Shown: positions 33,701-44,977, counted from the stretch's first letter. The stretch is 64,000 nucleotides of DNA from Neoceratodus forsteri (GCA_016271365.2 JADMNL010000022.1:218278501-218342500); one strand, 5' to 3'. Notes: a model not told the origin generated them from the sequence alone. Made by a program: numbers and translations.

Positions 33701-34149
33701 GTGCAATACTTCACTGCCATTCCTATTATGCAGCTCTCTAACTCCTACACTACCAGTGCCAATGCCAGCAAGCAAACATTTGGCATTGACAAATGCTTGT
33801 CAAGGTATAGGCACCTGTACTGTTCACTATACTCCAAAAGCAGTCTCACTAATTACCTACACAAGGGCAGTATTACCTCCTCTCAGCCTGCTGCTGATCC
33901 CTCTGGCAGTAGAGCCCAACATTATTTTGCTTTTGCTATTTCCCTCCTACACTGCATCGGAGGCTTTAGATCACTAGTTTAGGGCTCCAGATTTAGAGGG
34001 ATTCCTGTGTTTTGCAGGAAAATTGAGCCATTTATAAGGAAATTGCTCCCATAGACTTGCATTGGTTATTCAGGAAAACAAAGCAATTTTGCTTCCATAG
34101 AAAATACTGTAATCTACAGGAAGACAGATGAAATTTGCCCTGCAGCTTC
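33701..34149. other. Unassigned
   Basis: Short frames only; no domain or repeat recognised. Confidence 0.4.
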
Positions 34150-34420
34150 AGGGAAAATGCAAAATCAGTTATCATCACTCCTAGGTCCTTCTCCCCTGAC
34201 GTAGATACCCATACCCCTCCCAGGCTCTACTCAGTCCTCAGGTTCTTGGCTCCAGTGTGCATAACTTTGCATTTCTCTGCATTGAAGCCAAGCTGCCAAA
34301 TTCCAGACCACCTCTCTAGAGTTTTTAAATCCTCCTTTAGATCCTGTGTCCCTTCTGCTGTGTCCACCCTCCCACAGAGCTTGGTGTCTCTGCAAATAGA
34401 CAACTTTTGCCCTTAATGCC
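34150..34420 (-). mobile_element. CR1 LINE, internal RT fragment
   Basis: Minus-strand reading includes 'WNLAAWLQCREMQSYAHW', a degraded form of the W-x-L-x-F-N-A-x-K-C-K-x-M-H block, preceded by an 'FADDTKL' relic (near 34380-34400) and followed by 'EKDLGVMITD' near 34180. An internal piece without either end. Confidence 0.75.
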
Positions 34421-34765
34421 ATCTCCAAATACAATGTGGAATATGCAACTTGTTTTTTAAGAGAAAAAGGAAAAAAGTTTGACTTTTTGCTATGTCTATA
34501 TGTAAATACCATCATGTAGTTAGTCTTCCCTTTCGTTAGGTGTTGGCAGTATATTACTAGTACAATAGTACATCTGCATCATTGTGCTCTCCGTATAATG
34601 ATCATTTTTGTAGGTTATAGACAGATTGTTTAGTTGCAAATCAAAAACTGAATCAGTTCCTCCAAAATGCTTGTGCTGTATGCCTGTGCTTTGAAAAAAT
34701 GCTCAGTTTTGCACATACATGTATTTGTGTATGCTGTCCATATATTCACAAACAAAAAAAAAAAA
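34421..34765. other. Unassigned AT-rich stretch
   Basis: Ends in an A-run (34755-34768) directly before the second minisatellite array. Confidence 0.4.
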
Positions 34766-36030
34766 AAAGGATGGGACTGGAGCACCGGTGAGCTCTCCCA
34801 CAGCCTGCACTACTTCACAGTTGCTCTAGCAAAAAGAGATGGGAACGCAAAATACTGTAACTGAACCCTACCACGGTCAGTGTTCCACCAGAATATCGCA
34901 GCATGCTTTCCTATATGTGGAACAAGCAGGAAGGACACCTAAATTAGCAAATCTAAGGAAGTTGTGTTGTTATGTTGAGAGGTCAGCCCAGGAAAACACA
35001 GCTTTTCCAATAGGAGAAGGCTCATGGAACTGGGGTACCAAGTACATGCTCTCCTTGCCCTTACCGGCTTATGGCACCATTACGGGTCAGCTGCACAGTA
35101 GAACCAACAGTCAGAACCCCCCGGGTTCCTTCACTGTCAGCTGTCCTCAGTACAAACATGTCAAATAGTTGAATATTTCAGATAACTGTGAGCTTTTCCA
35201 TAGCTAGTGATCTTACACAACCATCTATGGTGTGTCATGCTGGGAGACTCTGGGACAGGACTAGCTGTGCGGTTTCCCACAGCAAGCTCTTTTACACCCT
35301 ACCTACACTGTGTCATGCCAGGAGATTCTGGAACAGGAGTAATGACTTTCCAAATGGCCAGCGCTCTCACACTACCTACGGTGTGTTGTGTTGGAAGACT
35401 CTGGGAGAGAAGTAGGCATAAGCTTCCTCACAGCCAGAACTCTTACACTCCTACCTACAGTGTGTCCTGCTGGGAGACTGAGATAGAAGTAGCCATGAGC
35501 TTCTCCCCTGCCAGCTCTTTTACATCCCTGTCTATTGTGTGCCCTGCTGGGAGGCTATGGGGCATGAGTAGCTGTGAGTTTACCCACAGCCAGAACTCTT
35601 ACACCCCTACCAATGGCATGTCATGCTGGGAGCCCTCGGGACTGCAGAAGCCAAGAGTTCTCCCACAGCCAGCATTCTTACATCCCTACGTATGGTGCAT
35701 CTTGCAGGGAGTCTCTGGGACCAGAGTAGCTGTGAGTTTCCCCACAAACAGCACATTTACACCCATGTCCTGATGGGAGACTGAGATAGGAGTAGCCATG
35801 AGCTTCACCTCCATCAGCACTCTTACACCCCTACCTACAGTGTGTCATGCCGGGAGACTGAGACAGGATTAGCTGCGAGGTTCCACCACAGCCAGCACTC
35901 TTACACCCCTACCTATGATTAGTCATGCTGAAAGTCTTCCCCGAGCCAGCACTCTTACACCATACCTATGGCGTGTCCTGCTGGGAGATTTCCCACAGTC
36001 AGCACTCTTAACACCCTACCTACAGTGTAC
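34766..36030. repeat. Minisatellite family M, array 2, left part (~79-bp unit)
   Basis: One isolated unit at 34770-34845, a non-repetitive gap to about 35170, then roughly eleven units to 36030: CTGCTGGGAGACTCTGGGACAGGAGTAGCTGTGAG (in parts) followed by CCCACAGCCAGCACTCTTACACCCCTACCTACAGTGTGTC. Layout and length match array 1 block by block (CTGCTG.GAGA, CTGGGACAG.AGTAGC, GTGAG, CACAGCCA), so both arrays come from one ancestral unit. Confidence 0.9.
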
Positions 36031-36546
36031 CTTAAGAAAGACATAGCACTGCTGGAGAGGGTCCAGAGGAGGGTGACCAGGATGATTCAGGGCATGGAGG
36101 GTAAGCCCTATGAGGAAAGACTGGAAGAACTCAAGTTGTGCACACTGGAAGAGAGGAGGGACAGGGAAGACATGATAGAGATCTTCAAGTATGTAAAGGG
36201 GATAAATAAGGGCGGAGCCAAAGAGGTGTTCGGCTTAAGAAGAGAACTACCAGGAACACGAGTGGAAGCTGGAGAGGGGGAAGAACGGGGAGCGCAGGAG
36301 AAACTACTTCACTAAGAGGGTGGTGGAACCATGGAACGCACTGCCCAGGAGTCGGGTGGAAGAGAACACAGTAGAAGGATTCAAGCAGGGTTGGGACAGG
36401 TACAGAGGGATACTGAAGTCAAGAAGACACCTCTGGGTTTGGGGGGGGGTGGAGGAGCGAGCTCCCAGTAGGGGGCTGGCTTCCAAGCAAACACGATACA
36501 CCATGAGCCCTATTCTGCTGGCTTTTACTATGTTACTATGTTACAG
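36031..36546 (+). mobile_element. CR1 LINE 3' end inserted in the minisatellite
   Basis: In frame from 36034 the peptide LKKDIALLERVQRRVTRMIQ and DMIEIFKYVKGI identify the CR1 ORF2 C-terminus. The 3' UTR ends in a TTACTATG repeat (36528-36545), different from the TTCTATG tail of the full CR1, so this is another CR1 subfamily. The array resumes at CAGTGTGTCCTGCTGC. ACAGTGT occurs on both sides (36024-36030 approximately and 36543-36549), a possible target duplication. Confidence 0.9.
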
Positions 36547-36676
36547 TGTGTCCTGCTGCAAGACTTCCCACAGCCAGCATTCTTACACCTCTACCTATGA
36601 TGTGTCCTGCTGGGAGATTGAGATGGGAGTAGCCATGAGCTTCTCCCCCACCAGCACTCTTACACCCCTACCTATG
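36547..36676. repeat. Minisatellite family M, array 2, right part
   Basis: About one and a half further units (CTGCTGCAAGACTTCCC, CTGCTGGGAGATTGAGATGG) before the change to the 20-bp repeat. Confidence 0.85.
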
Positions 36677-36730
36677 ATGTGTCATTATTTTGACACATAC
36701 GTCATTATTTTGATACATGCATCATTATTA
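36677..36730. repeat. 20-bp ATTATTTTGA repeat, short array
   Basis: Nearly three units of ATTATTTTGAyrCATrCrTC sit between minisatellite array 2 and the minus-strand CR1. The same unit forms a nine-copy array at 42763-42940. Confidence 0.85.
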
Positions 36731-38065
36731 GAATCATGGAATCTTGATGTCAGAAAAGGACCAAACATGGCCCATCTAGTCTGCCCTGTACCCCCTCTAC
36801 TCATCACCCCTTCTGCTGGCCCCCACCCTACCCCCACTACTCACTCCACATGTCTGCCCCATGCCCTCTTGAATCCCTTCACCAATTTAGCCCCTGTCGC
36901 ATCTTCTGGTAGTCTGTTCCAGGCCTCCACCACTCTTCCTGTGAAGAATCACCCTCTCACATTGCCTCTGTAACTTCCTCCCTGCAGTCTAAGGCTGTGC
37001 CCTCTAGTTCTAGCTCCCTCCTTCATTTTAAGTAAACACCCTTCCCTTACTTTGTTGATCCCCCTGACATATTTAAAAATTTCAGTCATGTCCCCCCTTT
37101 CCCTTCTAGGCTCCAAGTTTTACAGATCCAGCTCCTTACACCTCTGCTCGTGTGTCTTTCCTTGCATACCCTGCACCATCTTGGTTGCTCTTCTCTGAAC
37201 CCTCTCCATCCCATCTATGTCCTTGCGTAGGCACAGTCTCCAGAACTGGACCCCGTACTCCAGGTGCGGCCTTACCATGGCTTTATAGAGGGGCATCATT
37301 ATCTCCCTCCTTCTGCTAGTAATGCCCCTGCTGATGCATGCCAGCAATCCACTGGCCTTTCGCACACCCTGCTACACTGATTTCCTACCTTAAGGTTGGA
37401 TGAGACTATAATCCTCAGATCCCTCTCCTGTTCGGTTACTTTGATTCCCCCTCTCCTAGGGTGTATCCTGCTCGCATGCTCCTATGCCCCAAGTGCATCA
37501 CAGCACACTTTTTGGCATTAAACTTCAGTTGCCACATCTCTGACCACTCTTCAGGCATCTTCAGGTCCTGCCTCATGTCCTCCACCCCCCCCCCCATTGC
37601 AGATCTTTGTATCGTCAGCAAATAGGCACACCCTCCCCCTCAGTCCCTCTTCTATGTCGCAGATGTAAATGTTAAAAAGAAGAGGTCCCAGTACTGACCC
37701 CTGGGGTACTCCACTCCTCAGCCCCCCACCCTGGAGTACACCCCATTTAGCACCACCCTCTGGCTTCTGCCCGCCAACCAGTTCTCCACCCACCTGGTTA
37801 TTTTCCCACTCGCCCACACACTTTCAAGCTTTCTTACCAAACTTCTGTGAGGGACAGCGTCGAAGGCCTTACTGAAGTCCAGATAGGCCATGGCCACTGC
37901 CCCTCCCTGGTTGACCACCTGAGTCACCCACTCGAAGAACTCAATCAGGTTTGTCAGGCATGACTTTCCCCTTCATGAAGCCATGCTGCCTATTGTCCTG
38001 CAAGCCACTCTCCTCCAGGTAGCCCACCACCCTCTCCTTGATTAGTGCCTCCATGACCGTGATTA
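36731..38065 (-). mobile_element. CR1 LINE, 3' half with RT
   Basis: Minus strand. RT frames read VVNQGGAVAMAYLDFSKAFD (37927-37870), [17 protein letters not shown], then [18 protein letters not shown] and LFADDTKIC (near 37640), then SLQFNAKKCAVMHLG, RKASGLLACISRGI, PLYKAMVRPHLEYGVQFW and ERVQRRATKMVQGM, ending with the 3' UTR at 36731. Both catalytic RT motifs are kept, but frames change at least three times. 5'-truncated within the RT. Confidence 0.92.
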
Positions 38066-39240
38066 TTAGTCTCCTAATTTACTCGGCTGATAGTGCTTTT
38101 AATTATTTATATTTTCTGCCTCCAGTAGTAATCAGTTTTAATAGTACCTTCCCTGAACTTGGGCTCTCTCTCATGTTCAGCTGTCCTACCTCCTCTTACT
38201 GGCATTTTTCCCCTCACTGGCTCCATTTTCCTGTTCAAATCCAGGGTCCTACAGACAGCGCTCTGGATCCTCTGACTCACTGTTTCTCTCACAGATATCT
38301 TGGTCTCCCTCTCTGCTACCTCTTGCTACTCGAGTTCACCCCCTCCCCTCCTTTTTCTGTCCGTCTATCTAACCTCTGTTCTTTGTGCTTTCCCTCCCCA
38401 GACTGTTGCAGCAGCCATAGCTGTAGGATGCCTCCAACCCAGCCCACCCTCCTCCATGCCAGGATCAGCCACTGGACCTCCGCAGCGCTGCCCCAGGTAA
38501 GCCTGTGTTTAACTCAGCAGCCGCTTCTCTGCCTCCCATGCTCAAAGGGTGCTACGCGCAGCACCAGTAGTCTCTTGCCACTCTCCCTCCTGTACCTACC
38601 ACCCACAGGTGTGCTGTGTTTTATGCGGTTGGGAAAAAACAATTAGCCCAGTCTCGCACAGCTGCTGCAAGGTTCTACTTGGTATGACCCCCCACAAGTA
38701 CTTTCTTGGTATCTTACAATCTCCAGCCTGTCTAATTCAGCTGGAGTTCAGTTCAGATGTCGGCTAGCTCTAACCCTGCCTTACCTGTGTTTCATCCTTG
38801 TCTTCCTAACCATGCTGTTATAGCCCTACCCTCTTTACTGCCTTTTGCACCTCATCACCCCCACCTACCCTCAATCCCCCTCATTTTCTTACCATTTCCC
38901 CCTTGTCCACATAGTACTGGCAAGAAAATCCTTAGAAATTTATCTCTTGACTTCGTACTTTCTCACAATCTACCTGGGTCACTCTCCCACAATACTATGA
39001 CTAGGCTGATATAGTCATTCTTCTCTCTGTCCTGACCGCGTTACTTACTCTTTCTGACTCAGTACACTCGGACCAATGTCCTGGTGACAAACTACCATCC
39101 ATAATAAACTTCTCCCTTTCCAACACACTTGCTGCCCCTTCTAAATGCCCCATGCAGTTCATTGCCTCCAGTTCTTAAAAAAATGGTATTTCATAATGCG
39201 CCACCTATGCATACATTCAAGGTGACAGGTCTTTTCAAGG
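38066..39240 (+). other. Possible 5' region / ORF1 of the following L2-like LINE
   Basis: Pyrimidine-rich, with no frame of recognisable domain. It runs without a visible break into the ORF2 start of the LINE at 39241, so it may be its 5' UTR and a decayed ORF1. Alternatively it is unrelated single-copy DNA. Confidence 0.3.
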
Positions 39241-41562
39241 TCCTACCAAACATATTTTGTTTTTGCCTTTCTCGCACTCTCCCACCTACTCTTAGGTGGT
39301 GATACTGAGCCCAACCCTGGGCCCCCACCCCCAGGCTGCCAACGGGTCTCCATGTTTTCTACCTGAACACTAGAAGTCTTCTACCAAAAATGGATGCCTT
39401 CAAAGTCTGGGTCACCTAGCACTCCCCAGATGTCCTGTGTGTCACCGAATCCTGGCTGTCTGCCAGGATTTCAGACTCATCCCTCTCCATCCCAGACTAT
39501 AACCTCTTCCACCAGGACTGTGGCAAACACGGCGGTGGTGTAGACATGTATATATGTAAGTTCCTATCCTGCTCCATCACTCTAAATAATCCATTCCCTC
39601 TTCACAAGAACTCCTCGTCATACGCTTCTCCTTTCCCTCCATCATCCCTATCTTCATCAGTGTACTATACCCTTCCCCCCCAAAAGTGGCTCATGAATCC
39701 CTTGTTGCCTGTATCTCCTCTGTCATCTCCCACTCGGACAAAGGTGAGCTAATCCTATTAGGTGATTTTAATCTTGGCTGGCTCTCCCCATCTGCAAAAT
39801 CCACCCTCCTCAAGATCGAGGCGCTGAACCTCACACAACTGATTTCAGAGCCAACATGCTTGGATCCTAATTCTCCAAATTACTCCCTGCTTGATTGAGT
39901 GCTCTCCTCACACCCCCACAGGATCACTGCGCTGATATCCTTCCCAGATACCCTCAGTGATCACTGCATGACCTACTGTATAAGAAAAGTTGCTGTCCCC
40001 AGTCAACCCCCAAATATATCTGGTACCGCCCTATCCATGCCCTCGACACTGCTACTCTACTCCAAGACCTAACACGTGTCAGTTGCTCCACTGTGCTCAC
40101 CACCCAAGACATGGACTCAGCTCTTTGCTTCTTTACAGACACTCTTACACAAATCTGGAATACCCATACTCCCCGAAGAGGGCCAGGGTCAAACGTCTCC
40201 ACCACCCATGGATCACACCTGACCTCTTATCCCATTGCAAAGCCTAGGACAAGTACTTCTGTACAAAACCCACAGCAACACTTGTACCAGGGCTATCCAT
40301 CAGGCAAAAGCTGCCTACTTTAAGTTCCAGCTCCAGGCTTCTTCTGGTTCCCCTCCAAGTTTCTGGAGCGTTATCCACTCCCTTTTTGACCCTCTGGCCT
40401 CTTTAGTTTCTCTGGTCCTTAAACTTGATGGCTCATCCATCTCTAACCCTCCCACCATAGCCGAGAGCTTCAATACATTTTTCACCACACATGCCCTGCC
40501 TGATAACCCTACTGCCACCGTGATGGGTCTCCCTCCCTCTCCTTCTAGCATTGGCTGTCATCTTCCTCCCATCTCGCCCACTGAGGTCTACAAAGTGCTA
40601 ATGTCACTAAACTAAATGAAATCCAGCCCAGATGGTCTACACCCAAGACTCCTCCGCATCGCTGCCCCCCCAGCCCACCTACTAAACCTCTCCCTCTTAA
40701 CTGGCAGTGTCACCCAAGCCTGGAAACTGACTAAAGTGGTTCCACTCCAGAAAGGGGGGATCTGTCTTCCCCCACCAACTACAGGCCCATCTCTTTCCAG
40801 CCCTATCTTGCCAGATTGCAAGAGTCCCTGGTGTACTCCAGGCTTTTGGCCCATTTCTCAGCATCTGGCACTCTGTTCCCTTTCCAGTCAGGCTTCAGAA
40901 AACAGCATTCCACTGTCACCTCCCTACTCCGGGTCTCTGTCTCTATCCACTCCATGATAGACCTGGATAAGGCTTTTGATGCTGTCTCCCACTGCCTTCT
41001 GTTCCACAAGCTCCACTCTTCTGGGTTGTCCCAATTGCAGTCAACTGGTTCAGGTACTACCTGTACAACAGACAGAAACTGGTCCTTGTTGGCAACATCC
41101 TATCCCCAACCCCCCGCCATCCTTGCTGGTGTACCCCAAGGCTCTATACTCAGTCCCATTCTTTTTTCAATATTTATAAACAACCTCCCTTCCATCTGCT
41201 CAGTGTCTCACATACATATGTACGCTGATGACACCGTGATCTATTCCTCTGTCTCCTCCCCCAGTGATATGGCTCCCCTCCCACAGCATGACTTTAACAA
41301 TGTACAAAAATGGTTCCAGGCAAACCAGCTTAAATTAAACTCCAAGAAAACGGTGTCTATGCTCTTTGGGTCCCAACAGAGGCTGTCTAGGTTTCAGTCC
41401 AACCCCCTGTTCATCACTCTGGATGGCTCCCCCCTAGAGTTGATCCACACATTCAAATACCTAGGAGTCTGGCTAGACAGTTACCTAGACTTCTCCCATA
41501 TTGACGCCATTTGTACCAAACTTTGCCGGCAACTAGGCATCCTCTACCATCACAAAGACTGA
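39241..41562 (+). mobile_element. L2-like LINE, ORF2 from 2A-like motif to RT, 3' end missing
   Basis: In order: a hydrophobic stretch and 2A-like GDTEPNPGP (39298-39324); endonuclease blocks LNTRSLLPKMDAF, VLCVTESWLS, DYNLFHQDC, GGGVDMYI, ELILLGDFNLGW (39744) and TLSDHC (39952); linker 'PWITPDLLSHCK'; RT blocks KSSPDGLHPRLLR, FPFQSGFRKQHST, IDLDKAFDAVSH, AGVPQGSILSPILFSIFINNLP, MYADDTVIYSS and FKYLGVWLD. The order and wording are those of L2/CR1-group ORF2. About five frameshifts or stops. The copy stops abruptly at 41562 after the RT, lacking the C-terminus and 3' UTR. Confidence 0.88.
39298..39324 (+). other. 2A-like ribosome-skipping motif
   Basis: GGT GAT ACT GAG CCC AAC CCT GGG CCC encodes GDTEPNPGP, fitting the D-x-E-x-N-P-G-P core. 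The upstream codons give a hydrophobic run (FLALSHLLLG), as usual before 2A sequences. Such motifs at the ORF2 N-terminus are known from several CR1/L2-group retrotransposons. Thr instead of Val/Ile at the second core position may reduce activity. Confidence 0.75.
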
Positions 41563-42600
41563 CTCGGGGGAGGGGGGGACGCACTTGAGCTAGTTCACTG
41601 ACAAGACGTACACAGTGAGAGCTCTTCACTACACTCACTTTTAACAGTCAAAAGTACTAAAATACTTCAGAAAAAGTGCCATTATTTGACGAGATTGGAG
41701 ATCTCCGAGGCAAGAGGCATTGGGAGATACCACATATGAACCATGGATCGCAATAACAAAGGTCCTGTAACTACTTCAAAGATTCGTCCAGCACAGATCG
41801 TTCAAGAGGCCAATCGCAATCCTCCTCGGAGCCTGAGCCACCATGCCAGGTTCTACAAAATTCTGTACAAGCTCTAGATTCAAAAATGGAATCTATCCTT
41901 ACCAAATTCAAGGAGCAAGATGCTAAAATATCTGCAGCTACAAAAACAGCGACCTCAGCAGAATCAATGGCAATAAAGGCCTTGGCATCTACTGGCAAGT
42001 TTCAGCAGGAAAATACCCAGCTTCAGTACAGACTCGAGGCACTTGAAAACTCTCAGAGGGCCTGAAATGTGCGAATCATAGGGCTTCCCTAAAACTTAGA
42101 GGGAGACAATTTACTTTAATTTATTAAAGAATGGCTGCTGGAAGCCCTACAGCTTATGCTTCACTGGATTCCAGCACTTTAATTAAGGCTTATCAGATTT
42201 TACCCAGAACAGCAATGGCCGCTAACGGTCTTCCTAGAACTGTTCTCGTGCTGACGATGAACCCAGCAGTTCAGGACACTATCCTTTCAGCAGCATGAAT
42301 CGCTGACCGGCTCAATTTCCAAGGATCCACTATTCATTTATTTCCTGATCTCTCGTTCGCTACTAGGGTGAGAAGGAAGAAGTTCAATGGCATTCGGACC
42401 AGGCTGCGCAGTTTAGGGGTGACTCACTCACTCCTGATGCTTGCCCAGTTGCAGATCCAGTACGGAGGCCATATTTATCAGTACACCGGTCCCGAGGAAG
42501 CTGGAAAAAAGGCAGAGGCTCTTTACCGAGAGTTTGACAGGGCCAGAAGACAGGAGATGACCGATTCTGACTGGGATGCTGGCACTTGAGCATCTGCAGG
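41563..42600 (+). mobile_element. L1/Tx1-like ORF1 (5' part of an L1-type LINE)
   Basis: Starts with a G-rich block (GGGGGAGGGGGGGACGC) like an L1 5' end. The coding relic has a Ser/Pro-rich start, a predicted coiled coil (KFKEQDAKISAATKTA...QLQYRLEALENSQR, 41905-42062), then 'NVRIIGLP' and 'LENSQR' of the RRM-like domain, 'ATRVRRKKF' (from 42361) and RTRLRSLGV...LQIQYGGHIYQY...PEEAGKKAEALYREF of the C-terminal domain (42398-42532). This order matches L1 ORF1p, the RNA-binding trimer. Stops break the centre. It lacks ORF2. Confidence 0.8.
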
Positions 42601-42762
42601 TTCCCACATGAACTTTCACAGCGTTGTGAGACTGTAGGAGTTTTTTTCTCCATGTTGCAGTTTTACGGTTCAAATTGTTGGGAGCTGCGTTTAGATTTTG
42701 GGTATATTCCTATTTGAACACTCAAGTTAAAGTACAAGCTGTTTACGTTTTTCTTTGCCGAT

Positions 42763-42940
42763 TATTTTGATGCATGCTTTATTATTTTGATACATGTGTC
42801 ATTATTTTGATGCATACGTCTTTATTTTGACATATGCATCATTATTTTGATGCATCATTTTTTTGATGCATGCATCATTATTTTGGCACATGCGTAATTA
42901 TTTTGAGGTATATGTCATTATTTTGACACGTGTCTTTTTC
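42763..42940. repeat. 20-bp ATTATTTTGATGCATGCATC array, nine units
   Basis: Units of 18-20 bp, each with ATTATTTTG(A/G) followed by a variable purine/pyrimidine-alternating CAT half (GCATGC, ACATGTG, GCATACG, CATATGC). The same unit occurs at 36677-36730. Confidence 0.92.
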
Positions 42941-43374
42941 TTTGCAAGTTTTTAGCAAAATGTTAAACTGCTCTTTTGGTGGTGTAACAGTTAGGCCTCA
43001 AGAAGCACAATAATGATAAAAAAATGCCACAACACTTTGGAAACCCAGCCCCATAAGATTTAGAGCTGTGTGCTTTCATGGAAAAGTTGATTTTGGGTTT
43101 CCTGTGGATGACCTATGGCTTCCCGTGGATTACCTATGGGTCCCAATTTTCTATATTCTATAAAGTTATGAATGTTGTCTTCAGAAATTTATTTTTAATT
43201 CCTGGGATTCCTTAATAGATCTTTCCCTTTAAGACCAAGCATACGGATGGAATAGCTTTATTATATTTTCATCACATCAGCTGCTGCTGACTGTCCGACT
43301 CTTACCATCTATCCAGCTGTGGTACTCTATCGAAGGTCATTGTGCTACAAGGGATTTCACTGTGAAGGATTTCA
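42941..43374. other. Unassigned
   Basis: A short tandem (GATTTTGGGTTTCC/GGATGACCTATGGCTTCCCGTGGATTACCTATGG) at 43090-43140; otherwise nothing recognised. Confidence 0.4.
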
Positions 43375-43671
43375 TGTTGTCAGACATATTCATGAACGAC
43401 CCTTGTATAACACTGGAAACCATGCTGAAAAGGGCAATGAAAATGATCCGGGGCACGTGGGGTAGATCCTATGAGGAGACAATAGAGAACTGCAATATGT
43501 ATTCTCTAGTATACAGAAGGGATGGGGGGATCATGATAGAAATATTTTGGACATACAGGGGAGCAATAGGGAGAACTCCAAAGAGCTGCTCAGGTTAAGG
43601 AACAGTTCCTCCACCAGGGAGCACAATCTCAAGCTGGGGGATTTAAGGGAAACAATTACCACCAAGGGCCT
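43375..43671 (+). mobile_element. CR1 LINE 3' part, left of a foldback insertion
   Basis: Reads 'LETMLKRAMKMIRGTWGRSYEE' and 'GIMIEIFWTYRGAIG', the degraded CR1 C-terminus, then the SSTREHNLKLGD stretch. It continues at 44242 after the foldback. Confidence 0.8.
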
Positions 43672-44241
43672 CCACACTCAAGTGCGGGGCTGGTCCCAAT
43701 GTACAATTTGGGTGCAAGAACAGTTTGGTTTGGTTTACTTACTGTTTACTGTAGTACAGTAGACTGTATCAGACTAATTTTACTTGGGTCTAGGCTGATA
43801 TCTTCTGTTACTACAAATCTCAGAATCCCCTGCTGATGACATCAGAGCAGTAGGCAGCAGTGAGAAGTTTCAATTGCCTGCAGTGCATGTTATAATTTAT
43901 ATAAACTCTAATCCTTTGTTTGCTGGTCCCGCTGTCCTCCATGGGCTATGCACAGTCACAAAGGGCTATACTTAGCCCCTGCAGAAAAGCAGTCCCAGGA
44001 AACATCTGATCAGAAATTATAAACTCTAACATGCACCGCAGGCTACTGAATCTCCCACTGCTGCCTACTGCTCTGATGTCAGCTGCAAGGGATTCTGGGA
44101 TTTGTAGAAACAAAATATGTCAGCATACAACTGAGCAAAATTAGTCTGATACAATCTACTGTACTACAGTAAACAGTACGTAAACCAAAATGTTCTTGCC
44201 CACAATGTGCACATCGGGAACAGCCCCACACTTGAGTGTGG
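43672..44241. mobile_element. 570-bp foldback element with ~235-bp arms
   Basis: Arms 43672-43905 and 43998-44241 are inverted copies: CCACACTCAAGTG at the left end against CACTTGAGTGTGG at the right, TGTTTACTGTAGTACAGTAGA against its complement near 44150, CATCAGAGCAGTAGGCAGCAGTG against CACTGCTGCCTACTGCTCTGATG. Similarity looks about 85-90%. The ~90-bp centre is unique (CTCCATGGGCTATGCACAG). No frame. It interrupts a CR1 3' end, so it moved after that CR1 inserted. Confidence 0.92.
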
Positions 44242-44340
44242 GATTTTTTTGTGCCGACTGTTCTACTTTAAAAAGGACATCAAGAAGCATTTGTTCACAG
44301 AGCAAGTGGTGGACAGGTGGTAATATTCTGTCCAGTAATG
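44242..44340 (+). mobile_element. CR1 LINE 3' part, right of the foldback
   Basis: Resumes with AAAAAGGACATCAAGAAGCATTTGTTCACAGAGC and GTGGTGGACAGGTGG, the 'KKHLFTERVVDRW' equivalent that follows the block left of the foldback in other CR1 copies. The 3' UTR is not recognisable beyond about 44340. Confidence 0.7.
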
Positions 44341-44977
44341 TAGTCAATCCTGGGACTACAGCTGGGATCACACCACAGTGGGGCACCTTTAATGTGATTA
44401 TTTAAGCAATAAGGCATTTCAGGGGTGTGTTATAGAATATTGTAACATAGCAAAGGAAAATGGCCATGCTCATTGGGCAAAAGACATCACCTGACTGTAG
44501 ATTAATTCTCCATTAATCCACGGTTGCCCTCCAGAGCACATCTGTCTTTTTTGGGAGTGCGCTTACGATCAGCAGAGACAGAGGGAGCCACAGGGAGCCG
44601 AGAGTCAGCACACAGTGGTCGAGGAAGTGGGATTCCCAGAGCCCACAGTGCAGGGGAGTAAGCGCAGTGTCTTTTTTTGTTCAATGTCAGGGTTATCGGG
44701 AGCGGGTTGGGGACATGGGAGGGTGAGCGCAGTGGAGGACCAGAGAAGTTCTCAAGAGACAGAGAGATCAGCACAGTATTGCTCTGTCTTGTGACATGGC
44801 AAGTGCGCCCGTGAACAACAACTGGGACTTCAGTGCTCCCGCTTCTTATCCAGGGGTCGTGCTTGCCATGTTACAAGTGTATTAACCCACTCCAGAGCAT
44901 GGTTTGGAGCCAAGTGCTTCCACCACCTGAGAAGGCCCATTGATCTACCATAACACAGCCACTCGAGTGCCTTACTG
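44341..44977. other. Unassigned
   Basis: No gene recognised. The frame on the minus strand at 44502-44774 has no domain. Confidence 0.4.

Noticed and set aside
38038..38646. 202-codon plus-strand frame considered as L2 ORF1
   Set aside because: It starts inside the end of the minus-strand CR1 and shows no ORF1 features.
42763..42940. CRISPR-like short repeats
   Set aside because: The 20-bp units are contiguous without unique spacers, and the window is vertebrate; a plain minisatellite.
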